From positions 1 to 19,817 of the forward strand of contig DUSG01000093.1 of assembly GCA_012842725.1 (NCBI GenBank): a stretch of 19,817 bases of DNA, in the 5' to 3' direction. The notes beneath the pieces were generated by a model. It was not told the origin of the DNA. It did no database searches and was given only the letters and a program-made list of their open reading frames with translations. Both the position numbers and the translations under genes were made by a program. Positions 1 through 6,163 of the stretch are shown piece by piece; positions within the stretch are counted from its first letter, which is position 1; the number at the start of each line of letters is the position of its first letter. The stretch comes from Clostridiales bacterium (lineage in GTDB: Bacteria; Bacillota; Clostridia; Lutisporales; Lutisporaceae).

Positions 1-25
1 TAAAAATTAGCAAGGAGTAGAGGAT

Positions 26-460
26 ATGGAGTATAAAATATTAAAAGTAACGGATATAGAAAAAGTCATTCCCTTGTACATAGAATACTATAATGATGTT
101 GAAGGAGCAAAATGGACAGAGGAAACAGTATATAAAAGAATACATCAAATTGTTACGAAGGAAGATTCATATAGCCTTATTCTAAGTGATGACAATTTAA
201 TTATCGGATTTGCAATGGGATATTTTGCACAATATGATGATGGAAAGGCATATAACCTGATTGAGATAGTAATTTCACATAAATATCAAAGAAAAGGAAT
301 AGGAACAATGTTTATGAAAGAGTTGGAGAAAAGAGTGAAAGAGCTTGGTGCATTCTTGATTCAAATGGAAGCAGTAAATGATGAAATGCATAATAACTTT
401 TATGGTAAATTAGGATATAGGGATTGTACAAACTTAATATTGAAATCAAAAGTGTTATAG
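26..460 (+). CDS. GNAT-family N-acetyltransferase
   Basis: 144-aa single-domain protein of the GCN5-related N-acetyltransferase fold, expected to move an acetyl group from acetyl-CoA to an amine in the cytoplasm. The acetyl-CoA pyrophosphate loop is visible as QRKGIG (residues 88-93), preceded by the beta-4 strand NLIEIVIS and followed by the helix that starts at TMFMKEL. The late motif NNFYGKLGYRDC (about residues 123-134) is the usual GNAT motif B region. An AAGGAG ribosome binding site about 9 nt upstream supports the ATG start. The length is normal for a stand-alone GNAT. The substrate cannot be read from sequence; it could act on a small amine, an antibiotic or a protein N-terminus. The gene upstream is outside the window, so operon membership is unknown. 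Confidence 0.88.
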   Translation: MEYKILKVTDIEKVIPLYIEYYNDVEGAKWTEETVYKRIHQIVTKEDSYSLILSDDNLIIGFAMGYFAQYDDGKAYNLIEIVISHKYQRKGIGTMFMKELEKRVKELGAFLIQMEAVNDEMHNNFYGKLGYRDCTNLILKSKVL

Positions 461-492
461 ATTCTGATCTTTCAATACATTAGAATCGTTAT

Positions 493-522
493 TTGAGTTA
501 ATTAGATGTGTTCTCTTATATA
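493..522 (+). promoter_or_regulatory. Candidate sigma-A promoter for the small lipoprotein gene
   Basis: TTGAGT (493-498) and TATATA (517-522) are separated by 18 nt, or by 17 nt if TTATAT (516-521) is used. Transcription would start near 529, about 40 nt before the coding start, so a normal leader with its ribosome binding site fits. Position and spacing are seen; promoter activity is inferred. Confidence 0.35.
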
Positions 523-572
523 GGATGAAACAAAAATGTCTATAACAGATTTATTAAAAGAGGGTTTTGATG

Positions 573-872
573 ATGAAAAAGAAAGTTCTATTATTAATTG
601 TTGTGATTATTATAAATCTAATATTTCTAACAGGATGCGTTCCTGGAGATGGTACCCATACACCTTCAAATCCTGCAGGATTTTTCTGGGGTATCTGGCA
701 TGGATGGATTGCACCAATTTCACTTTTTCTGGGATTATTTAATAAAAACATACGAATTTATGAAGTTGTAAATACAGGCTGGTGGTACGACTTGGGTTAT
801 TATATGGCTATTATCAGTGGATTCGGCAGTTTGTCTCTATTCCGTAACAAAGGTTCAAAGGTTAAAGAATAG
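573..872 (+). CDS. Small putative lipoprotein, function unknown
   Basis: About 99 aa from the ATG at 573, chosen because AGAGGG (559-564) lies 8 nt upstream; ATG 570 and TTG 567 are in-frame alternatives. The N-terminus is MKKK, then a strongly hydrophobic stretch, then the lipobox LTGC with the modifiable cysteine at about residue 22. This is a typical type II signal peptide, so the mature protein should be lipid-anchored on the outer face of the membrane. The rest is rich in Trp, Gly and Phe (GFFWGIWHGWIAPISLFLG) with two further hydrophobic stretches, so it could also sit in the membrane through these helices. I recall similar short proteins in Firmicutes but know no assigned function. The lgt gene that would attach the lipid starts at 19290. 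Confidence 0.7.
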   Translation: MKKKVLLLIVVIIINLIFLTGCVPGDGTHTPSNPAGFFWGIWHGWIAPISLFLGLFNKNIRIYEVVNTGWWYDLGYYMAIISGFGSLSLFRNKGSKVKE

Positions 873-1214
873 TGTTATTCAGGTAAAATCATTCAAAATT
901 CTTGTATTATATACAATAAATAGATGTTGTGTTTACCCTAATATAATGATTTATAATAGTAAAACTTAAACCATGGATTCAGTAATGAAACTTATAAAGT
1001 GCAAAACGTGTGGTAATGAACTCAAGGGTTGTCCCATAGAATGTCTGGAATACTGCTTTGCGTTTGAAAATCTTTGTGAGTGTTTTTCTTCCCTTTTATC
1101 TTATAGATGCACATCTCTTGCAGTATAAAATTACTAAATGAAATTTAGGAAGATATATAAGTTTTATTTTTTGTAGAATATGTTCGTAATAGAAATTTTC
1201 TTGGAGGGAATGTA
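873..1214. other. 342-nt intergenic region with one doubtful mini-ORF
   Basis: No clear terminator follows the small lipoprotein gene. Promoter-like elements are TTGTGT (927-932) with TATAAT at 952-957 (19-nt spacer); a second TATAAT at 942-947 lacks a correctly spaced partner. A cysteine-rich reading frame occupies 973-1128 and is listed separately. The last 85 nt are very AT-rich and lead into the TTGGAGGG ribosome binding site of the next gene. I see no RNA gene or repeat here. Confidence 0.5.
973..1128 (+). CDS. Doubtful cysteine-rich mini-protein (51 aa)
   Basis: An open frame of 51 codons from ATG 973 (or ATG 985) to TAA. Eight of its residues are cysteines. They begin with a zinc-ribbon-like KCKTCGNE, then single or paired cysteines at about residues 20, 24, 28, 35, 37 and 46. 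No Shine-Dalgarno sequence precedes either ATG. A TATAAT at 952-957 would place the transcription start only about 10 nt before ATG 973, so a real product would be nearly leaderless. It may be a genuine small metal-binding protein, a decayed fragment of a longer zinc-ribbon protein, or chance. The cysteine density in AT-rich DNA is the only argument in favour. Confidence 0.25.
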   Translation: MDSVMKLIKCKTCGNELKGCPIECLEYCFAFENLCECFSSLLSYRCTSLAV

Positions 1215-1868
1215 ATGAAAAAGGTTTATGCACCGGGATGTGCTTTTACGATTTACAAGCCACAACTTGCTAAAAAAGTATTGGAGTTTTTAAATGAGGA
1301 ATTGGGTGACATTCCAGAACACATGATTTGCTGTAAGCATGAACCTAATCTTGAAAGGGGTACGATGGTAATTAATACTTGTCCAGGGTGTGACAGGAGA
1401 TATAGAGAGCTCTATGATGGAATATCCACCGTATCACTTTGGGAGGTATTAGCTGAAAGCACAAAATTTTCATTTCCTGATTATAAGGGCATGGAAATGG
1501 CTATACATGATGCCTGCCCAACTCGTACTGAAAATAGGGTACACTCTGCAATAAGAATACTTCTTAATAAGATGAACATAAAGGTTGTGGAACCTAAGAA
1601 TACAGGGACTAAATCCATTTGTTGTGGTGACAGCTTTTATGGTGTTTTGCCAGTGGAACAGGTGAAAGATCAAATGAAAAAACGCGCAAATGAAATGCCG
1701 AGGGAAAATGTAGTAGTGTATTGTGTTTCATGTATTAAATCAATGCATATAGGCGGGAAAAAACCTCGTTATATTGTGGATCTATTGTTTGGAGAAGAAA
1801 CAGAAATTGGTATTTTTGAACCTGATGCATGGCATGCTGAGTTGCAGAGATTCATAGACGAACATTAA
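1215..1868 (+). CDS. CCG-domain (HdrB-like) Fe-S binding protein
   Basis: 217-aa soluble protein with two cysteine-rich CCG modules (PF02754 type), as found in heterodisulfide reductase subunit B, LutA/LldE and glycerol-3-phosphate dehydrogenase GlpC. The second module is canonical: C101, C136-C137-G, C170-x2-C173, with gaps of 34 and 32 residues. The first has C9, C39-C40 and C56-x2-C59, but the last gap is only 15 residues and the third CCG residue is Lys. The family holds [4Fe-4S] or non-cubane clusters and passes electrons to disulfide or quinone acceptors; the partner here is unknown. There is no N-terminal ferredoxin domain, membrane helix or HdrC-like neighbour. A GGAGGG site ahead of ATG 1215 supports the start. 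Only 17 nt separate it from adaA, so the two may be co-transcribed. Confidence 0.8.
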   Translation: MKKVYAPGCAFTIYKPQLAKKVLEFLNEELGDIPEHMICCKHEPNLERGTMVINTCPGCDRRYRELYDGISTVSLWEVLAESTKFSFPDYKGMEMAIHDACPTRTENRVHSAIRILLNKMNIKVVEPKNTGTKSICCGDSFYGVLPVEQVKDQMKKRANEMPRENVVVYCVSCIKSMHIGGKKPRYIVDLLFGEETEIGIFEPDAWHAELQRFIDEH

Positions 1869-1885
1869 AAATAGGGATGAAATGT

Positions 1886-2476
1886 ATGGAAAACTCTAAA
1901 ATAATTTCTGATTTTGAGAAATGGCAAGCAGTTGTTAGTTGTGATAAAAAGTATGATGGCATATTTTATTATGGGGTAAAGACGACAAGGATTTTTTGTA
2001 GACCGTCATGCAAGTCTAAAACTCCCATACAGGATAATGTAGTTTTTTTTGATAATGCAGCACAGGCAATAGCAGGTGGATTTCGCCCATGTAAAAAGTG
2101 CCGCCCTGACAAATTAGTTTTTGAACCTGAATTAGAGATTATAAAAAGAGCAATAAACTTATTCAATGAAACTTATAATCAGCAAGTTAATTTGGAGTAT
2201 GCTTCGAAACAGTTAGGAGTGAGTATAAATCATTTGATAAAGATTTTTAAAAAACATATAGGTTTGACTCCTATACAGTATATTTCCAAAATGAGAGTAG
2301 ATAAAGCAAAAATGTTGTTAAAACAAGGAGATATAGGTATCCTGGATATTGCTTATTCTGTAGGTTATGGAAGCTTATCAACTTTTTATAGATGTTTTAA
2401 AGACCAAACTGGGTATACGCCAAATGAATACAGAAAGAACCGAGGGGGGTTAGATAATGAAAATCTGCACCCTTGA
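1886..2476 (+). CDS. adaA: AdaA-type methylphosphotriester sensor and AraC-family activator
   Basis: 196 aa. Residues 1-80 are the Ada zinc domain and about 85-190 an AraC-type double helix-turn-helix. The four zinc cysteines fall in FCRPSC and FRPCKKC. Counted from ATG 1886 they are C38, C42, C69 and C72, the same numbers as in E. coli Ada. That supports this start over the in-frame ATG at 1877, which overlaps the AGGGA ribosome binding site (1873-1877). In the family, C38 takes a methyl group irreversibly from methylphosphotriesters in DNA, and the methylated protein then activates alkylation-repair genes. The O6-methylguanine methyltransferase half of E. coli Ada is absent, as in Bacillus AdaA, and no ogt/adaB gene is adjacent. 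Its 3' end overlaps the next gene by 20 nt, suggesting coupled translation. Confidence 0.92.
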   Translation: MENSKIISDFEKWQAVVSCDKKYDGIFYYGVKTTRIFCRPSCKSKTPIQDNVVFFDNAAQAIAGGFRPCKKCRPDKLVFEPELEIIKRAINLFNETYNQQVNLEYASKQLGVSINHLIKIFKKHIGLTPIQYISKMRVDKAKMLLKQGDIGILDIAYSVGYGSLSTFYRCFKDQTGYTPNEYRKNRGGLDNENLHP

Positions 2477-2936
2477 TGATATACCGAAAAATAAAGTAAT
2501 AGATTTTTTTGTATCTCACTGGGGAAGCTCAAAAATGGTTATTTCCAGCGGGATTTATGAATGTAGTGAATTAGATGGTTTTGCTGTTGTAAATGAAGAA
2601 GATGAAATCATCGGTTTAATTACATATGTAATCAAAGATGATGAATGCGAAATCATATCTTTAGATAGCGTTGAGGAAGGAAAAGGAATTGGCACGTTGT
2701 TAGTTAAAGAAGTAGAAAATATTGCTGTCAAGAAAAAATGTAAAATCATTAAACTGGTAACAACAAATGATAATTTATCAGCTTTAAAGTTTTATCAGAA
2801 ACGTGGTTTTATTCTGTCTAAAATTATTAATAATGCAGTTGAGGAAGCAAGAAAGTTGAAACCAGAGATACCCTTAATCGGTAATTATGGTATACCGATA
2901 AGGGACGAAATTGAGTTGATAAAGGTTTTAAAGTAA
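2457..2936 (+). CDS. GNAT-family N-acetyltransferase coupled to adaA
   Basis: 159-aa GNAT enzyme. The acetyl-CoA binding loop is EGKGIGTLL (about residues 74-82), preceded by the strand EIISLDSV and followed by TTNDNLSALKFYQKRGF, the motif B region. The C-terminal tail with PEIPLIGNYGIPIRDE is one I associate with a common uncharacterised Firmicute GNAT group. Translation starts inside the end of adaA (20-nt overlap), with a G-rich ribosome binding site at about 2443-2448. A terminator follows at 2958, so adaA and this gene end one transcript. The position suggests production with, and perhaps control by, AdaA, but no substrate can be assigned. Confidence 0.87.
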   Translation: MKICTLDDIPKNKVIDFFVSHWGSSKMVISSGIYECSELDGFAVVNEEDEIIGLITYVIKDDECEIISLDSVEEGKGIGTLLVKEVENIAVKKKCKIIKLVTTNDNLSALKFYQKRGFILSKIINNAVEEARKLKPEIPLIGNYGIPIRDEIELIKVLK

Positions 2937-2957
2937 ATGGGATGAGTATATACTGAT

Positions 2958-2989
2958 TAGAACTTCAAATTGGAAGTTCTATTTTTTTT
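2958..2989 (+). terminator. Rho-independent terminator after the adaA-GNAT unit
   Basis: A 9-bp stem (TAGAACTTC, 2958-2966, with GAAGTTCTA, 2973-2981) closes a 6-nt loop and is followed by eight T residues at 2982-2989. This is a standard intrinsic terminator. Confidence 0.85.
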
Positions 2990-3086
2990 CATGCTCAAAA
3001 TCTGTAATATAAGAAGATGCATAGGAACTATATAGGAGTATCATTCGTCAAATCTGCAGAAAAGACAGAAAGCGGAGGGAAAAGGG

Positions 3087-3917
3087 ATGAAGAGACTTAG
3101 TTTGATGCTCTTGATACTTATTATAGCTTTAAGCATGGCTGCTTGTTCACAAAAGTCTGATGAATCTGGTTTTGGTGGAAATAATGATTTTGAAGCAACA
3201 CTGAATGCAAAGATTATGGACATAGATGGAGAGACAATTTTATTGGCAAATATGGCAAAGGGTGCTGGTCATGCGGATATTTATCTAGTCAATGTTGGGG
3301 GAGTAGAAATTAAGTCAGCTGACGGAAAGGATTCAGATATATCTGCTCTAAAAAGAGGGAAGATTATTGATGTTATCTTTGATGGTACTATAATGGAAAG
3401 CTTTCCTATGAAATTAGGTAATATAAAAAGAGTATCAATAAAGAACCAAGGAGAAGATATTGCAGGGTTATACAAGAAAGTGATAGATGATTTGTACGAA
3501 GTGGACCCGGGATTAAATGATAATGTAAGTATTCTTGCCTTTGATTTTACTAATATTACAAATCTCACTGAAGCTGAAAAGACTGCATTGATTTATATTA
3601 TTGGGAATGATTACAAGATGGAAGCTTTTGCTGCCACATACGAAGATTTATATGAGCAGGGATATATAGACAAGGATAAGTTGTATTTCGAAAAGGGATT
3701 GCTATTTAGTATAGAAGATACAGCTATATCGGGTGACAGTTTTAAATTCAATGCAAAAAAGTGGCGCAGCGGGACAGGAGCATACTTTTTCAATGATTGT
3801 ACAGCTACTAAAACCGCAGATGGCTGGAGTTATACTATAGGAGCAGAAATGATATCGAAAAGCGATACTAAAACGTACAGCATGATAGAAGTTAATGCAG
3901 AAAGTTCAAATCAGTGA
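3087..3917 (+). CDS. Putative lipoprotein, function unknown
   Basis: 276 aa, with the type II signal peptide MKRLSLMLLILIIALSMAAC ending in a lipobox cysteine at residue 20; a Ser/Asp/Gly-rich linker follows. Residues about 34-120 form a beta-rich segment (LNAKIMDIDGETILL ... LKRGKIIDVIFDG) that resembles the OB-like fold of the DUF3221/YobA type of extracytoplasmic lipoproteins. Residues about 125-270 form a second, mixed region of unknown family that contains VDPGLNDNVSILAFDFTN and a Trp-containing C-terminal part. The GGAGGG site at 3074-3079, 7 nt before ATG 3087, supports the start. It stands alone between two terminators. The lipid anchor and outside location are well supported; the role, perhaps sensing or stress-related, is not known. 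Confidence 0.75.
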   Translation: MKRLSLMLLILIIALSMAACSQKSDESGFGGNNDFEATLNAKIMDIDGETILLANMAKGAGHADIYLVNVGGVEIKSADGKDSDISALKRGKIIDVIFDGTIMESFPMKLGNIKRVSIKNQGEDIAGLYKKVIDDLYEVDPGLNDNVSILAFDFTNITNLTEAEKTALIYIIGNDYKMEAFAATYEDLYEQGYIDKDKLYFEKGLLFSIEDTAISGDSFKFNAKKWRSGTGAYFFNDCTATKTADGWSYTIGAEMISKSDTKTYSMIEVNAESSNQ

Positions 3918-3941
3918 TTATAATTAACAATTAATAAAGTT

Positions 3942-3981
3942 AAAAAATAGTAATGGACTTGAGTCGATTTACTCAAATCCA
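3942..3981 (-). terminator. Terminator of the M29 aminopeptidase gene
   Basis: The hairpin uses GGACTTGAGT (3955-3964) and ACTCAAATCC (3971-3980), with one C-A mismatch and a 6-nt loop. An extra T-A pair (3954/3981) extends it. Read on the minus strand, the stem is followed by a T-rich tract (complement of 3942-3948). It lies just past the stop codon of the minus-strand gene. No T tract follows on the plus side, so it mainly serves the minus strand. Confidence 0.7.
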
Positions 3982-3991
3982 ATGATGTTTA

Positions 3992-5107
3992 TTATTTAAG
4001 ATTTTCCGGGTTGAGACCTTCAAGTTCCTTTAATACAAATCTGCCGTCTTTCCTTATCAGCACATTATCGAACCATATTTCACCGCCGCCATATTCGGGA
4101 GTTTGAATAAACACTAAATCCCAATGTATGGCGGATTTGTTTCCGTTGAAGCATTCATCATAGGAGCTGCCGGGCGTAAAATGGAAGCTACCCATAATTT
4201 TTTCATCAAACAAAGTATCTTTCATAGGTTTTGTTATATATGGATTGACTCCTATAGCAAATTCACCTATATAGCGGGCTCCTTCGTCAGTATCCAATAT
4301 TTTGTTTATTCTCTCAGTGTCATTGGCAGTGGCTTTTACTATTTTACCCTTTGAGAATTCAAACCTTATGTTTTCAAAAGTATAGCCTTGATATTCGGAA
4401 GGTGTATTGTATGTTATATATCCTTCCACAGTGTCTTTAACAGGTGCTGTAAATATCTCTCCATCCGGGATATTGACCTTACCGGAGCATTTTATTGCAG
4501 GATGACCTTTTATGGAAAAAGTCAAATCAGTATCCTTGCCTGTTATCCTAACTTTATCTGTTCTTTCCATTAGTTCTTTCAAAGGCTCCATAGCCTTATC
4601 CATTTTTGAATAATCGAGACAGCAGACATCAAAGAAGAAATCTTCAAATTTTTCCGTGCTCATACCTGCCATTTGAGCCATCGAATGAGTGGGATATCTC
4701 ATGATACACCATTTGGTATGAGGAACCCTGATATCTGAATGAACGGGTTTAGACCAATTCTTCATGTAAATACTCAATTTATCTTCAGGGATGTCAGACC
4801 ATTCAGAAGAGTTGAGAGCCCCGCGTATACCTATGTATGCCTGCATCTTTTTCATTCTTTCAGCTTCAAAATATGCTATAGCCTTCATATGTTCTTCATT
4901 AGTGTTTTTTATCAAGTCTTTCATAATCTTTCTGCTTTTTATAGTGACAAATGGATTTCCACCTGCTTTATAACATTCATTTATTAACTCTGAAGCTAAT
5001 TCCAAACCTGTATCAAATACTTCAATGAGAATATTTTCACCTGGTTGCAAGCATACAGAGTAATTAATAAGATTTTTAGCCAGCTGAGATATTCTATAGT
5101 CTTTCAA
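3992..5107 (-). CDS. Aminopeptidase, peptidase family M29
   Basis: 371-aa cytoplasmic metallo-aminopeptidase of the thermophilic AmpS/AmpT/PepS family, which removes N-terminal residues using two metal ions. The N-terminal half carries the family opening (YSVCLQPGENILIEVFDTG). The C-terminal half carries the metal site: glutamates in DTVEGYITY and IGEFAIGVNP, His in GSFHFTPGSSY, and the closing H328-W-D330 triad. The length is slightly shorter than the roughly 410 residues of the thermophilic enzymes. The start is a TTG codon at 5107-5105, supported by GGAGG on the minus strand (5115-5119) with 7-nt spacing. It is a single-gene unit with its own terminator. The likely role is peptide turnover for amino-acid catabolism. 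Confidence 0.92.
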   Translation of the reverse strand: MKDYRISQLAKNLINYSVCLQPGENILIEVFDTGLELASELINECYKAGGNPFVTIKSRKIMKDLIKNTNEEHMKAIAYFEAERMKKMQAYIGIRGALNSSEWSDIPEDKLSIYMKNWSKPVHSDIRVPHTKWCIMRYPTHSMAQMAGMSTEKFEDFFFDVCCLDYSKMDKAMEPLKELMERTDKVRITGKDTDLTFSIKGHPAIKCSGKVNIPDGEIFTAPVKDTVEGYITYNTPSEYQGYTFENIRFEFSKGKIVKATANDTERINKILDTDEGARYIGEFAIGVNPYITKPMKDTLFDEKIMGSFHFTPGSSYDECFNGNKSAIHWDLVFIQTPEYGGGEIWFDNVLIRKDGRFVLKELEGLNPENLK

Positions 5108-5160
5108 ATTACTACCTCCAAATCATAATATTTTACGATTAAATAATTCATATATATAAA

Positions 5161-5169
5161 ATTATATCA
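5161..5169 (-). promoter_or_regulatory. Extended -10 promoter for the M29 aminopeptidase gene
   Basis: On the minus strand the sequence TGATATAAT (complement of 5161-5169) is a perfect extended -10 element. No good -35 is seen, as is usual for this promoter class. Transcription would begin near 5154, giving a leader of about 47 nt to the TTG start. Confidence 0.4.
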
Positions 5170-5286
5170 CAATATTATATGTGCATATAGAAATTTGACC
5201 AGGAAAACATATTAATATACTGTTTATTGCATTTCAAGTTGTAAAAAAGATTAGTATATTGAGTTTTGTTCCTGGGAGTGAGCAAA

Positions 5287-5991
5287 TTGGATTTTATTGA
5301 AAAAGCATATGGAGAAAGTTTTGAAACTATACTATGGTTAATAAATCCATTTAAAAAATTTTTTGTCAAAACATTGTGTGAAGTTCATATGTTCATAAAC
5401 AAAAGAGCATTGGAAATATTGAAAAATGATGGATATGTGGATGCTTATGATTATTTAAGTAAATACCTTCATTATATAAACGTAGGCGTATATTGGGCAG
5501 ATCAGGATTTTAAAAGCAGGGAACATTTCTACAATCCATATACCTATAAAGGTTTATATGGATGTAAATCATCCAGGCAGAAATTTGCCCGCTATTATGG
5601 GTGTGCTAAAGTTTATTGGGATTGCGGAGATAAGGAAATGGCAATGAAATATTTGGGAGCGGCAGTTCATCTGATACAAGATGCTACTGTCCCACAGCAT
5701 GCAAATGTTAATCTTTTAAAAAGCCATAGAAGTTTTGAAAAATGGGTAAGAAAAGTTCATGATAATTTTGAAGAATTTGCTGCAAATGAAGGGGGTATTT
5801 ATTTAGATAATCCATACTTATATATAGAAAAAAATGCAAAGGATTCTATTGCAATATATAATAGATACTCAACCATTTCAAGCAGAGAAGAAAGGTTTAA
5901 CAGAATTGCAGGTCATGTCTTTCCAATGGCTCAAAGGACAACTGCAGGCTGTTTTTTGAATTTTTATAAAGATATGATTCATCCCGAATGA
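5287..5991 (+). CDS. Zinc-dependent phospholipase C-like protein
   Basis: 234 aa, homologous to the catalytic domain of Bacillus cereus phospholipase C and clostridial alpha-toxin. The metal ligands align: H34, D72 and H80 (EHFYNP), H128-x3-D132-x5-H138 in AVHLIQDATVPQH, and H147-x3-E151 in HRSFE, matching B. cereus H14, D55, H69, H118, D122, H128, H142 and E146. AQRTTAG near the C-terminus is also shared. The secreted enzymes supply a further ligand through the N-terminal Trp exposed by signal cleavage; here no signal peptide is evident and W17 sits inside the chain. The alpha-toxin C2-like domain is absent. TTG 5287 was chosen because GGGAG (5274-5278) lies 8 nt upstream; GTG 5278 and TTG 5266 are in-frame alternatives. 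Phosphodiester hydrolysis is likely; substrate and cellular location are open. Confidence 0.82.
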   Translation: MDFIEKAYGESFETILWLINPFKKFFVKTLCEVHMFINKRALEILKNDGYVDAYDYLSKYLHYINVGVYWADQDFKSREHFYNPYTYKGLYGCKSSRQKFARYYGCAKVYWDCGDKEMAMKYLGAAVHLIQDATVPQHANVNLLKSHRSFEKWVRKVHDNFEEFAANEGGIYLDNPYLYIEKNAKDSIAIYNRYSTISSREERFNRIAGHVFPMAQRTTAGCFLNFYKDMIHPE

Positions 5992-6003
5992 AGTAAGTCA
6001 ACA

Positions 6004-6041
6004 GAAAAGGTTTGGGTTATAGAATGTACCCAAACCTTTTC
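6004..6041. terminator. Strong hairpin between convergent genes, likely bidirectional terminator
   Basis: A perfect 14-bp stem (GAAAAGGTTTGGGT, 6004-6017, with its complement at 6028-6041) closes a 10-nt loop. The arms carry an A run on the left and a T run on the right, so each strand has a U-containing 3' arm, but no long U tract follows on either side. It starts 13 nt after the phospholipase-like gene and lies downstream of the convergent radical SAM gene, so it probably ends both transcripts. Confidence 0.7.
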
Positions 6042-6046
6042 CTGTC

Positions 6047-6104
6047 GGTCATATTAGCGAAACTATCAACTGAATCAAATTGATTTAGCTATGACCATAT
6101 GACC
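6047..6104. repeat. Nested inverted repeats between convergent genes
   Basis: GGTCATAT (6047-6054) and ATATGACC (6097-6104) are perfect 8-nt inverted copies. Between them, CTGAATCA and TGATTTAG (about 6070-6088) can form an inner 8-bp stem with one G-T pair. This folded stretch lies just beyond the 6004-6041 hairpin, in the 3' region of the radical SAM transcript. Its role is unknown and it could be chance. Confidence 0.3.
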
Positions 6105-6163
6105 TCCATAAAAGTTATTAATATTTTATATGTTATTATATTATATGTTATTGAGCAAATTTG

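Noticed and set aside
5195..5221. TTGACC and TATACT as a promoter for the phospholipase-like gene
   Set aside because: The spacer is only 15 nt, too short for a confident sigma-A promoter; no better one was found.
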